From: Acetobacterium malicum subsp. dehalogenans DSM 11527
GTDB taxonomy: Bacteria > Bacillota > Clostridia > Eubacteriales > Eubacteriaceae
Assembly: GCF_000472665.1 (NCBI RefSeq)
Contig: NZ_AXAC01000035.1
Coordinates: 1 to 51,064 of the forward strand
Length of the DNA stretch: 51,064 bases
Reading direction: 5' to 3'
Below are positions 24,051 through 31,260 of this stretch, in pieces (position 1 is the stretch's first letter; each line of letters opens with the position of its first letter). The notes under the pieces were generated by a model. That model was not told the DNA's origin and ran no database searches. It worked only from the letters and a program-made list of their open reading frames with translations. The position numbers and the translations under genes were made by a program.

Positions 24051-25466
24051 TTATTCTACTTCTTTATTCTTAAGCTTGGTAACGTAGGTGCGGGTTTCGG
24101 CAACAACCACACCACTTAAAGCGATTAAGGCAATCAGATTCGGCAATGCCATTAAACCATTAAAAATGTCAGCAATGGTCCAAACCGCTGAAACGGTCAT
24201 AAATGGGCCGATAAAAACGGCCAGAATATATAAATAGCGATAGGTTAGAACAGCCTTTATATTCCCATTTGACAAATATTCCAGGCAGCGTTCGCCGTAA
24301 TAGTTCCAGCCCAGAATGGTGGTAAAGGCAAAGAATACCAGACAGATCATCAGTAGAAACGAGCTGACGGCTGGGGCAAATGGCAAGCCCGCCTGAAAGG
24401 CGTTGGTGGTAACCGCCACCCCTTCCAGACCAATATTCCAGGACCCTGTTAAGACGATGGCCAGCCCGGTCATGGTACAGACCACGATGGTATCTAAAAA
24501 GGTTCCGGTCATTGAAACCAGACCCTGTCGGACCGGTTCATTGGTTTGTGCCGCAGCCGCAGCAATGGGGGCGCTACCAAGACCAGCCTCATTGGAGAAG
24601 ATGCCTCGGGCAATCCCTTTTTGCATGGCGATCAGCACTGCTCCCAAGGCACCGCCGGCAACAGCCCGCAGACCAAAGGCACTGGCGACAATCTCAGTAA
24701 TCGCCGCCGGGATCAATCCGGCATTGGTAATTAAAATGATCGCACAACAGATCACATAAATGACAATCATAAAGGGGACAATGATCTGGGAAACATTGGC
24801 GATCCGTTTCAGACCCCCAATAACAACCAGCCCCACAAAAATAGTAACGATGGTTCCGGTTATCACCACACTCCAGGAATAATCCATGCCCAAGAGATTA
24901 ACCGTCCACTGATTATTGGGATCGAAGAAATTATTGGCCGCACTGGCGATTCCGTTGACCTGGGTAAAGGTTCCTATTCCCAGCAGACCAACCCCCGCAC
25001 CAAAAAAAGCAAATATTTTTGCCAGCCAGCGCCATTTTATGCCCATCCCATTTTCGATATAGTAAAAAGGTCCGCCCAGGACATGTCCATCCGGTTCAAT
25101 GACCCGATATTTAATGGCCAGAACCCCTTCGGCAAATTTGGTGGCCATCCCGAATAAGGCGGCAATCCACATCCAAAACAAAGCTCCCGGTCCTCCGGCG
25201 ACAATCGCAGTGGCAACACCTACAATATTTCCGGTTCCAACGGTAGCTGAGAGGGCCGTACACAGGGCTCCAAAACTGGTTACCTCGCCTTTACCGCCTT
25301 CTTCATTCTTCACCATGTACTTCAGCGCTTTTGGTAAATAGCGGATCTGAAGTCCGTGCAATCGGATGGTCAGGAAAATCCCCACCACCAGGATCAGCAC
25401 AATCAATGGCACACCCCATACGAGGTCGTCAAACCATACTAAAAATTCATTAAATTGTTGAAACAT
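24051..25466 (-). CDS. Sodium:alanine/glycine symporter (AGCS family)
   Basis: The 471-residue membrane protein has about 11 transmembrane segments and imports alanine or glycine with Na+. The AGCS landmarks include TALSATVGTGNIVGVATAI (about 71-89), GGPGALFWMW and FSNEAGLGSAPIAAAAAQT. The start is ATG with AAGGAGG. It is preceded by a glycine riboswitch, making glycine the probable controlling substrate. The gene is transcribed alone and ends in a terminator that abuts the IS1182 element. Sodium coupling fits the Na+-based energetics of acetogens such as Acetobacterium, though the ion is inferred from the family. Confidence 0.93.
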   Translation of the reverse strand: MFQQFNEFLVWFDDLVWGVPLIVLILVVGIFLTIRLHGLQIRYLPKALKYMVKNEEGGKGEVTSFGALCTALSATVGTGNIVGVATAIVAGGPGALFWMWIAALFGMATKFAEGVLAIKYRVIEPDGHVLGGPFYYIENGMGIKWRWLAKIFAFFGAGVGLLGIGTFTQVNGIASAANNFFDPNNQWTVNLLGMDYSWSVVITGTIVTIFVGLVVIGGLKRIANVSQIIVPFMIVIYVICCAIILITNAGLIPAAITEIVASAFGLRAVAGGALGAVLIAMQKGIARGIFSNEAGLGSAPIAAAAAQTNEPVRQGLVSMTGTFLDTIVVCTMTGLAIVLTGSWNIGLEGVAVTTNAFQAGLPFAPAVSSFLLMICLVFFAFTTILGWNYYGERCLEYLSNGNIKAVLTYRYLYILAVFIGPFMTVSAVWTIADIFNGLMALPNLIALIALSGVVVAETRTYVTKLKNKEVE

Positions 25467-25496
25467 TTTGTTCCTCCTTCTCTAAATTGTGAAGAG

Positions 25497-25622
25497 GGAG
25501 AACAACGCCAATGGGTTGCTCTGTCCTTTTGCCTGAGAGATAGCCTGAAATGCTCAGTCGTTGCCGGACTGATATTTTCAGGGGTACACCTTCGGCGCTC
25601 ATCTTTGAGACTCTCCAGAGTG
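25497..25622 (-). promoter_or_regulatory. Glycine riboswitch (single aptamer) controlling the AGCS symporter
   Basis: The minus strand shows CTCTGGAGAG, GCGCCGAAGG and CTCTCAGGCAAAAGGACAGAG, the glycine aptamer core. Only one full aptamer is visible. P1 (25616-25620 with 25519-25523) overlaps AGAGCAAC (25515-25522). That segment can pair with GTTGTTCT, and GTTGTTCTCC (25497-25506) can alternatively cover the Shine-Dalgarno sequence (25468-25477). This suggests a translational OFF switch, with glycine shutting down uptake. Confidence 0.9.
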
Positions 25623-25646
25623 CTGTGATTTTACAACAGCGTTAAA

Positions 25647-25676
25647 ATAATATCACACTTCATTTGACAGATGCAA
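25647..25676 (-). promoter_or_regulatory. Candidate promoter of the glycine riboswitch transcript
   Basis: Minus-strand -35 TTGCAT (25671-25676), 18-bp spacer, -10 TATTAT (25647-25652). Confidence 0.45.
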
Positions 25677-25713
25677 GATTATTTTAAAAATCAACCCGCT
25701 GATGATTTTTAAA

Positions 25714-25744
25714 TAAAAAAAGAAACGCCTCGCTTTGAGACGTT
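25714..25744 (-). terminator. Terminator of metQ
   Basis: An 8-bp stem with one G-U pair (25724-25731 with 25737-25744) and a following U-rich run on the minus strand, 17 bp after the metQ stop. Confidence 0.88.
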
Positions 25745-25760
25745 CCCCGGATATTTTGAC

Positions 25761-26573
25761 TTAGGACATTGGTACCACGGCACCCTGATAATTGCTTTCG
25801 ATAAAGCTGATGACCTTTTCGCTTTGCAGTGCCTTCATCAGCGCCAGGGTTTTTTCGCTGGTTTCTTCACCAGCTCGGACTGCGACAATATTGGCATAAG
25901 TCTGAGCTGCCAGCGAATCTTTTTCTTCTTTGGCAATGGCATCAGTGCCGGCATTCAGTCCGGCTTCAATGGCGTAATTGCCATTAATGACGGCCAAATC
26001 TACATCAGGCAATGATCGCGCCAGCTGGGCTGCTTCCAGTTCTTTGAAGACGATATTTTTAGGATTTTCGATAACATCTTTTGGTGTTGCTTCCAAACCG
26101 GCATTGGGATCGACCTTGATCAAGCCAATGGTCTGTAACAGCAGTAGCGCCCGGGCTTCATTGGTGGTATCGTTGGGAATAGCAATGGTCGCGCCACTGG
26201 CAATCGCATCCAGGGTTTTTATTTTCCCCGGGTATAAACCCAATGGTTCATAGTGAACGGCACCGGCACTAACCAGTTTGGTGTTGTTTTTGACATTGAA
26301 GTCTTCCAGGTAGGGAAGATGTTGGAAAAAGTTGGCATCCAACTCTTTGTTTTCCAGGGTTAAATTTGGTTGGACATAATCGGTGAATTCTTTAACTTCA
26401 AGGGTGTAACCCGCTTCTTTTAATACTTCTCCCGCAACTGCCAAAATCTCGCCATGAGGCGTTGGGCTGGCTCCGACGACGATGGTTTTATCATCTGTGC
26501 CTTTGGCTGTGCAGCCAGTGAATAGGGCCAAACCGAGAACGCTGATCAATAATACTGAACCTAATTTCTTCAT
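25761..26573 (-). CDS. metQ: Methionine ABC transporter substrate-binding lipoprotein
   Basis: The 270-residue NlpA/MetQ-family lipoprotein binds methionine outside the membrane and delivers it to MetNI. The lipobox is LFTGC, with Cys at about residue 21. The mature protein has the family segments VGASPTPHGEIL, LEVKEFTDYVQPN, NFFQHLPYLEDF and the late NGNYAIEAGL. The start is ATG with AAGGAG. It lies 120 bp after metI and has its own TTGACA/TATATT promoter, so it can be made in excess over the other subunits. Binding of methionine sulfoxide or a related compound is possible. Confidence 0.94.
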   Translation of the reverse strand: MKKLGSVLLISVLGLALFTGCTAKGTDDKTIVVGASPTPHGEILAVAGEVLKEAGYTLEVKEFTDYVQPNLTLENKELDANFFQHLPYLEDFNVKNNTKLVSAGAVHYEPLGLYPGKIKTLDAIASGATIAIPNDTTNEARALLLLQTIGLIKVDPNAGLEATPKDVIENPKNIVFKELEAAQLARSLPDVDLAVINGNYAIEAGLNAGTDAIAKEEKDSLAAQTYANIVAVRAGEETSEKTLALMKALQSEKVISFIESNYQGAVVPMS

Positions 26574-26628
26574 GATCTTCTCCTTTTCATTTCTTTTCTT
26601 TCATATAATCCCTAGTTGAATAATATGT

Positions 26629-26657
26629 AATATAACACGGACACTGGCGCTTGTCAA
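26629..26657 (-). promoter_or_regulatory. Internal promoter for metQ
   Basis: Minus-strand -35 TTGACA (26652-26657), 17-bp spacer, -10 TATATT (26629-26634) in the metI-metQ gap. Confidence 0.7.
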
Positions 26658-26692
26658 GCCCAATCCTCGGTCGATCGTCACGTCATGCTGCT

Positions 26693-27352
26693 TTATTTTC
26701 GACGGTCCTGTTTCTGGGCGATTTTCATCCCCACTTCCTGGAACAGCTGCACAATTAAAACCAGCAGTACCACGGTAATGACCATCATCCCCGTTTCATA
26801 GCGATAATAGCCAAAACGGATAGCAATATCCCCTAGACCGCCGCCGCCAACAATCCCCGCCATGGCCGAATAGCCCAAAATAGTGGTGGTGGCAATAGCC
26901 GCGCCAATAATCAGCGAGGGCTTTGCCTCAGGAATCATCACCTTGGTCACCACCTGCATCGGACTGGCCCCCATTGACAGTGAGGCTTCAATAATGCCGT
27001 AATCCACCTCTTTGATGGAAGATTCCACCAGCCGGGCAATAAATGGCGCCGCCGCAATAACCAGCGGTACGATTGTGGCTGTGGATCCGATGGTGGTTCC
27101 GGTGATCAGTCGGGTCAGCGGGATTACCGCAATCAGCAAGATCAAAAAGGGGATCGAGCGGGTAATATTGACCACAATATTGAGTACCTGGTTGAGCAAT
27201 CGCATCGGGACAATCCCCTCGGAATCGCTGGTGACCAGCAAGACCCCCATCGGTAAGCCGATCAGATAAGCCAGCAGTGTTGATGCCAATGTCATATAAA
27301 GGGTTTCAAAGGTCCCTTGAACAATCAATGCTGTCATTGAACTATCCCACAT
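26693..27352 (-). CDS. metI: Methionine ABC transporter permease
   Basis: The 219-residue inner-membrane permease of the MetNIQ importer has five hydrophobic segments and the EAA-like loop EASLSMGASPMQVVTKVMIPEA (around 130-150) that contacts MetN. The start chosen is ATG at 27352, with GGAGG nine bases upstream. It overlaps the metN end by 11 bp. An in-frame TTG six codons upstream is possible but overlaps the ribosome binding site. Length matches other MetI proteins. Confidence 0.93.
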   Translation of the reverse strand: MWDSSMTALIVQGTFETLYMTLASTLLAYLIGLPMGVLLVTSDSEGIVPMRLLNQVLNIVVNITRSIPFLILLIAVIPLTRLITGTTIGSTATIVPLVIAAAPFIARLVESSIKEVDYGIIEASLSMGASPMQVVTKVMIPEAKPSLIIGAAIATTTILGYSAMAGIVGGGGLGDIAIRFGYYRYETGMMVITVVLLVLIVQLFQEVGMKIAQKQDRRK

Positions 27353-28373
27353 GGCTGCCCACCTCCTCAACGGTTATTTGATGAGAGCGCAGGTAGTTAA
27401 TGGCCCGGGCCGCACTCAGCTCATCCTCAGGCAATTGAATCACCATTTGCCCGAAAGCAAAACCATCAATATTTTTCATGTCGGCATGGAGAATATTGAC
27501 CAGGCATTTTGTTTCGAGAATCATTTTTGCCATCACCGAATCACTGGATGATTTTTCATCAAAGACAATCCGATAGGTGTTTTTGCCCATCACTACCGGA
27601 CCCTGATCGCCTTCAGAAAAAATCATTTTTTTGGCAATCTCGGTTTTCGGATTGCGGAAGATCTCTTCAACTTCGCCATCTTCGGCAATCTGGCTTTTAT
27701 CAATGATTGCCACATGGCTGCAGATTTGTTCGACCACACTCATTTCATGGGTAATGATCACAATCGTAATGCCCAATTTGTGATTGATTTCTTTTAACAG
27801 CTTGAGAATAGAATTGGTTGTGGACGGATCCAGGGCCGAGGTGGCCTCGTCACACAAAAGAATCTTGGGATTATTGGCCAAGGCTCGGGCGATGGCAATT
27901 CGTTGTTTTTGTCCCCCGGACAATTGTGAGGGATAGGCTTTAGCCTTATCTGGTAGACCCACCAGTTCCAAAAGTTCGGCGGTTCTCTTTTTGGCCGTTT
28001 CTTTATCCACCCCGGCAATTTCGAGGGGAAAGAGAATGTTCTTCTCCGCAGTTCGCTGCATCAGCAAATTAAATTGCTGAAATATCATACCCACCGAGTA
28101 ACGCACGGTTCGCAGCTCTTTTTCGGTTATTTTAGATATATCCTGTCCATCAATGAAGACACTGCCGCTGGTGGGCTTTTCAAGCAGATTGATACAGCGA
28201 ACCAGGGTGCTTTTGCCAGCTCCGCTCATACCAATAATGCCGTAAATATCGCCCTGGTTGATGCTTAGATTGATACCATCTAAAGCTCTTACTTCGCCAC
28301 TTTTGGGACGAAAGGTTTTTCCCAGATCCTTTATTTCAATGATGGGTTTTGGGGACGTCTTTTTCGTTTCGAT
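27342..28373 (-). CDS. metN: Methionine ABC transporter ATP-binding protein, apparent AUC start
   Basis: ATPase of the methionine importer. Domains are the ABC ATPase (about 10-250) with Walker A IGMSGAGKST, LSGGQKQRIAIARAL and Walker B ILLCDEATSALD, then a C-terminal NIL regulatory domain (about 265-343) that binds methionine. The reading frame stays open upstream of Met49 through IIEIKDLGKTFRPKSGEV, the normal MetN N-terminus. No ATG, GTG or TTG occurs in frame before the ribosome binding site. A strong AGGAGG lies 9 bp before an ATC codon (28371-28373). Starting there gives 343 residues, the normal family length. AUC initiation is therefore proposed. A sequencing error at that codon is the alternative. 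Confidence 0.88.
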   Translation of the reverse strand: METKKTSPKPIIEIKDLGKTFRPKSGEVRALDGINLSINQGDIYGIIGMSGAGKSTLVRCINLLEKPTSGSVFIDGQDISKITEKELRTVRYSVGMIFQQFNLLMQRTAEKNILFPLEIAGVDKETAKKRTAELLELVGLPDKAKAYPSQLSGGQKQRIAIARALANNPKILLCDEATSALDPSTTNSILKLLKEINHKLGITIVIITHEMSVVEQICSHVAIIDKSQIAEDGEVEEIFRNPKTEIAKKMIFSEGDQGPVVMGKNTYRIVFDEKSSSDSVMAKMILETKCLVNILHADMKNIDGFAFGQMVIQLPEDELSAARAINYLRSHQITVEEVGSHVG

Positions 28374-28425
28374 GTTCCTTACCCTCCTACAATCAACAAA
28401 TTTAACTAAACAATAACATATTAAA

Positions 28426-28485
28426 AACAGTGGGTTTTAAAGATACCCACCGTTTATTATAGTATCGATTTCATTTTCTTGTCAA
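28426..28485 (-). promoter_or_regulatory. metN promoter interlocked with the yccF terminator hairpin
   Basis: Minus-strand -35 TTGACA (28480-28485) and -10 TATAAT (28456-28461) are 18 bp apart. Immediately downstream a 10-bp stem with one G-U pair (28426-28435 with 28445-28454) is followed by five U residues. The expected start site, near 28449, falls inside the first arm. Read-through from yccF would form the full hairpin, while transcripts started at this promoter would lack half of it. Confidence 0.65.
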
Positions 28486-28498
28486 GCTTAATCCCTTA

Positions 28499-28867
28499 TT
28501 ATATATCAGTAATTTGTGCGCCAAAGGGAAACAATGCCAGCTTGGCAAACTTAAACCATTGTAGTCCAAATGGTATCCCGATCAGGGTGATGCAATAGAT
28601 AATTCCCAAAATTGCTGATCCCGCTGCCAGACCCCAGCCAAAGATCAATATCCATAGAATATTTAAGATCACCGAACCGGTTCCCATCTGGGAATAATCA
28701 ACCGTTTTTCCAAATGGCCGAAAGACCAACTGGGCCATTTTAAAAGCCTGTAATCCCAGCGGTATGCCAATAATGGTGATGCAACAAAGAATGCCGGCGA
28801 GCAGCCAGGCAATGGCCATAATCAGGCCACCTAAAATAATCCAGATAATGTTACCGATGATACTCAT
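28499..28867 (-). CDS. YccF-domain inner membrane protein
   Basis: The 122-residue protein is made of two related halves, each a hydrophobic hairpin plus the conserved CCITIIGIPLGLQAFKMAQL (about 28-47) or YCITLIGIPFGLQWFKFAKL (about 90-109) segment. This is the duplicated YccF domain of a small membrane protein family without a firmly known function. The start is ATG with AAGAGG upstream. It lies between msrA and metN, with no obvious functional link. A hairpin at 28910-28950 separates it from msrA. Confidence 0.88.
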   Translation of the reverse strand: MSIIGNIIWIILGGLIMAIAWLLAGILCCITIIGIPLGLQAFKMAQLVFRPFGKTVDYSQMGTGSVILNILWILIFGWGLAAGSAILGIIYCITLIGIPFGLQWFKFAKLALFPFGAQITDI

Positions 28868-28909
28868 GCTTTTTTCCTCTTTTCAAAGTCTCTTAATTTG
28901 CTGTTTGTG

Positions 28910-28950
28910 AAAGGGTCCTGGTTTTTGGGACCAGTTTTAGCCAACCCTTT
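28910..28950 (-). other. Hairpin between msrA and yccF
   Basis: AAAGGGT (28910-28916) pairs with ACCCTTT (28944-28950), and CTGGT pairs with ACCAG inside it. No U run follows on the minus strand, so it is not a canonical terminator. It may be an mRNA processing or stability element. Confidence 0.4.
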
Positions 28951-28952
28951 CC

Positions 28953-29495
28953 TTATTTTAAAGACGGGTCCTGCGCTTCCGCAGCCTTTTTAAATTCATG
29001 GTGGCCAATATGACAATAGCCACCGGGATTCTTGATCAAATAGTCCTGATGATAGGCCTCGGCGGAACAGTAGTTTTCCAACGGCAGTACTTCAATGGCC
29101 AGGGGCACCCCATACTCCAGTCGCAGTTCATGAACCGCCTTTAAGATTACTTCCTCATCGGCAGGATCTGAATAATAAATACCGGTGCGGTATTGGGTCC
29201 CGACATCATTCCCCTGACGATTCACCGCCACCGGGTCGATGACTTCAAAATACATACTTAATAGAAATGGCAGACTGATCACCTGATTGTCATAACTCAC
29301 CTTTACCACCTCGGCATGCCCCGTATTGCGATGACAGACATCCTCATAGCTGGGATTTTGGGTTTTTCCATTGGCATAACCGACCTCAGTTTTCAGAACC
29401 CCTCTGATGGCCTGAAAGTACATTTCCGTTCCCCAGAAACAGCCACCTGCCAGAATTATTTCTTTAATGTTCACATTTTTATTATTGTTTACCAT
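28953..29495 (-). CDS. msrA: Peptide methionine sulfoxide reductase MsrA
   Basis: The 180-residue cytosolic enzyme reduces methionine S-sulfoxide in oxidised proteins. The catalytic Cys is in LAGGCFWGTEMYF (about residue 19), followed by GYANG and the late YHQDYLIKNPGGYCHIGH, whose Cys can act in resolving the disulfide. The start ATG is one base after the stop of the alpha/beta hydrolase gene, so the two are co-translated. There is no msrB nearby. It provides oxidative-damage repair in an anaerobe that also carries a flavodiiron protein further right. Confidence 0.95.
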   Translation of the reverse strand: MVNNNKNVNIKEIILAGGCFWGTEMYFQAIRGVLKTEVGYANGKTQNPSYEDVCHRNTGHAEVVKVSYDNQVISLPFLLSMYFEVIDPVAVNRQGNDVGTQYRTGIYYSDPADEEVILKAVHELRLEYGVPLAIEVLPLENYCSAEAYHQDYLIKNPGGYCHIGHHEFKKAAEAQDPSLK

Positions 29496-29496
29496 C

Positions 29497-30237
29497 TCAG
29501 TTTCCTTTCCAGATTTCGATAATTTTTACCACCGTCACGGCTTGCTGTTCGGCCGACGAAATGGCTGCTGTCCCATCGCCGGCCTGTGCTCCATAATTAC
29601 CAAAGCCGCTGTGATTACCACCAGCTATTTCGTGATAACTGGCATTGACCGGCATCTTATTCCGACCATCAGCAAAGCCCTGTTGATCGATAATCCGATC
29701 CTCGCTGCCATACAAACTCAGGACCGGATGGCTGCTCTGGGCCAGTGATTGATTGGGATAAGCCCCCAGCAAAGCCAAGCCATCCACCTTATCTTCATGT
29801 TCGGCCAAATAATCCGCAGCCATGGCGCCACCCAGCGAGTGACCTACCATGATCCACTGCTCTATTTCCGGCATCGTTTCCAACACCTTATCTGCACCAT
29901 TGGCATTAAACACCGCCAGATTAAAGGGCATTCCCACAATCACCGCCGAATAGCCTTGTTCCGCCAGTGACCGCATCAACGGGGCATAGGCGATATCTTC
30001 GACCTTGCCGCCGGGATAAAAGATAAAACCAGTTTCATCCTGGGCTGCTGTTGGTGTGAAAATGGTCAGATTTCCCTCTTTCCTGACATTCACCTGATCA
30101 TCAGAGATCAGAGCATCATGGGCGGTTTGATCAGCATGGTAATAGTCACCCAGATAGGTCAGCATTCCGATAATGAGTGCCACCAATGCAATTCCAATTA
30201 TCTTAATGATCCGTTTTAAAATTTGACCTTCTTTCAT
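29497..30237 (-). CDS. Membrane-anchored alpha/beta hydrolase
   Basis: The 246-residue protein has an N-terminal transmembrane anchor (about 9-28). The alpha/beta hydrolase fold behind it has the nucleophile Ser in GHSLGGAMA (about 132-140), Asp in YGSEDRI and His in GGNHSGFG near 205. The GGNHSGFGNYGAQAGDG region is typical of the small Abhydrolase_5 group. The substrate is unknown and is probably an ester or similar compound outside the membrane. It is in one operon with msrA (1-bp gap). The start is ATG with AAGGAG. Confidence 0.85.
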   Translation of the reverse strand: MKEGQILKRIIKIIGIALVALIIGMLTYLGDYYHADQTAHDALISDDQVNVRKEGNLTIFTPTAAQDETGFIFYPGGKVEDIAYAPLMRSLAEQGYSAVIVGMPFNLAVFNANGADKVLETMPEIEQWIMVGHSLGGAMAADYLAEHEDKVDGLALLGAYPNQSLAQSSHPVLSLYGSEDRIIDQQGFADGRNKMPVNASYHEIAGGNHSGFGNYGAQAGDGTAAISSAEQQAVTVVKIIEIWKGN

Positions 30238-30343
30238 CGCAGCTCCTTTTATACCAAAATGACTCTTTGTTATCGTTTTGCTCTATATTATACCCCAACC
30301 CGCTATAAAACAACAATTAACTCCTTTTAACATTATTCAAAAA

Positions 30344-30369
30344 ATAAAAAAACCGCAATTTATGCGGTT
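30344..30369 (-). terminator. Terminator of the tRNA operon
   Basis: AACCGCA/TGCGGTT stem (30351-30357 with 30363-30369) followed by U7-A-U2 on the minus strand, just after tRNA-Lys. Confidence 0.9.
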
Positions 30370-30380
30370 ATGATTTCAAA

Positions 30381-30456
30381 TGGTGACCCATGGGCGACTT
30401 GAACGCCCGACACCCTGATTAAAAGTCAGATGCTCTACCAACTGAGCTAATGGGTC
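30381..30456 (-). tRNA. tRNA-Lys (UUU)
   Basis: The complete cloverleaf on the minus strand has acceptor GACCCAT/ATGGGTC, anticodon loop CTTTTAA with anticodon TTT, T-arm GGGCG TTCAAGT CGCCC, and encoded CCA. It is last in the operon. Two degenerate copies of it lie directly upstream. Confidence 0.97.
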
Positions 30457-30495
30457 AGATAAAGTTATTAAATTATAGTTTGTCTTCGTAGGTTT

Positions 30496-30582
30496 GCATG
30501 ATCCATCTGTTTGCCAGACTAAGTGATTCACACCAAATCAAAGATTTGGGTTCTCTACTTATACCAACTGAGCTAATGGGTC
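30496..30582 (-). ncRNA. tRNA-Lys-derived structured repeat, copy 1
   Basis: The first 21 nt match the 5' end of tRNA-Lys exactly (acceptor strand plus D-arm start). After that the sequence departs. It forms an inner hairpin CCAAATC-TTT-GATTTGG (complement of 30533-30549) enclosed by an outer stem TAAGT/ACTTA (30557-30561 with 30520-30524). A degenerate acceptor 3' strand ATGGATC follows at 30500-30506, without CCA. It lies 126 bp upstream of tRNA-Lys in the same operon. It may be a pseudo-tRNA or a structured RNA. Function unknown. Confidence 0.6.
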
Positions 30583-30620
30583 AGATTAAATTATTATGTT
30601 GTATTGTCTTCAAACGGTTG

Positions 30621-30707
30621 TTTGATACGTTAGTTTGCCTGAACTAAGCGATTCACACCAAATCAAAGATTTGGGTTCTCTGCTTATACCAACTGAGCTA
30701 ATGGGTC
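30621..30707 (-). ncRNA. tRNA-Lys-derived structured repeat, copy 2
   Basis: Same element as copy 1, 125 bp further upstream. Across the shared block of about 65 nt only two positions differ, and they are paired partners: the outer stem here reads TAAGC/GCTTA (30682 with 30649) instead of TAAGT/ACTTA. The acceptor 3' remnant is more decayed. The compensatory change supports a folded RNA. Confidence 0.6.
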
Positions 30708-30760
30708 ATGTACATTGTTTTGTTTGTTTTGTTTTTTCTGTCTTCTCTGCCTGGTAAAAG

Positions 30761-30837
30761 TGGCAGGGGTAGCAGGACTCGAACCTACGAAATGCCAGAA
30801 TCAAAATCTGGTGCCTTACCAACTTGGCTATACCCCT
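30761..30837 (-). tRNA. tRNA-Gln (UUG)
   Basis: Minus-strand cloverleaf with acceptor AGGGGTA/TACCCCT, anticodon loop TTTTGAT (anticodon TTG), discriminator G and encoded CCA. It serves Gln and, through misacylation, is the substrate of the GatCAB amidotransferase encoded at 35-38 kb. Confidence 0.95.
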
Positions 30838-30861
30838 ATAAAAATAATAATGATATAGAAA

Positions 30862-30939
30862 TGGGGTGGATAATGGGACTCGAACCCACAACTTCCGGAA
30901 TCACAATCCGACGCTCTAACCGATTGAACTATACCCACC
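30862..30939 (-). tRNA. tRNA-His (GUG)
   Basis: Minus-strand cloverleaf with anticodon loop TTGTGAT (anticodon GTG), T-arm GTGGG TTCGAGT CCCAT, encoded CCA, and the extra 5' G pairing with C73 that is diagnostic of tRNA-His. Confidence 0.95.
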
Positions 30940-30964
30940 ACGATATAAATACCTTTAAATAAAA

Positions 30965-31041
30965 TGGTGCGCCTGAGAGGATTCGAACCTCTGGCACACG
31001 GCTTAGAAGGCCGTTGCTCTATCCTACTGAGCTACAGGCGC
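30965..31041 (-). tRNA. tRNA-Arg (UCU)
   Basis: Minus-strand cloverleaf with acceptor GCGCCTG/CAGGCGC, anticodon loop CTTCTAA (anticodon TCT), T-arm GAGG TTCGAAT CCTC, encoded CCA. Confidence 0.96.
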
Positions 31042-31060
31042 TCAATTCTTTTCGCAAAAA

Positions 31061-31134
31061 TGGAGCGGGTGAAGGGAATCGGACCCTCGCGACTGGCTTG
31101 GAAGGCCAGGGCTCTACCACTGAGCTACACCCGC
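31061..31134 (-). tRNA. tRNA-Gly (UCC)
   Basis: Minus-strand cloverleaf with acceptor GCGGGTG/CACCCGC, anticodon loop CTTCCAA (anticodon TCC), discriminator T and encoded CCA. First gene of the tRNA operon. Confidence 0.95.
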
Positions 31135-31159
31135 ATTGCCTCTCTTAGAGACAAGTGTT

Positions 31160-31188
31160 AGTATACTTGAAATAGAAAGAGTTGTCAA
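31160..31188 (-). promoter_or_regulatory. Promoter of the tRNA operon
   Basis: Minus-strand -35 TTGACA (31183-31188), 17-bp spacer and -10 TATACT (31160-31165), 26 bp before tRNA-Gly. The same -35 and -10 are found in P1 of the rRNA-type promoter pair at the left edge. Confidence 0.85.
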
Positions 31189-31260
31189 CTCTTTTTTATT
31201 TTTTCTTTATTTTTCCATTTTAACGAACCTTCAGACCTGGTCATTAATAATAACCGCATC

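Noticed and set aside
28227-28229. ATG at 28229 as the start of metN
   Set aside because: It would remove the whole N-terminal region and part of the Walker A loop. The open frame upstream encodes the conserved MetN N-terminus and a ribosome binding site is present further up.
30496-30707. CRISPR array interpretation of the repeats beside tRNA-Lys
   Set aside because: There are only two repeats plus the tRNA, the unit is 125 bp, the repeated part is tRNA-derived, and no cas genes occur in the window.
30706-31161. ORFs across the tRNA cluster on both strands
   Set aside because: They read through well-formed tRNA genes and have no coding character.
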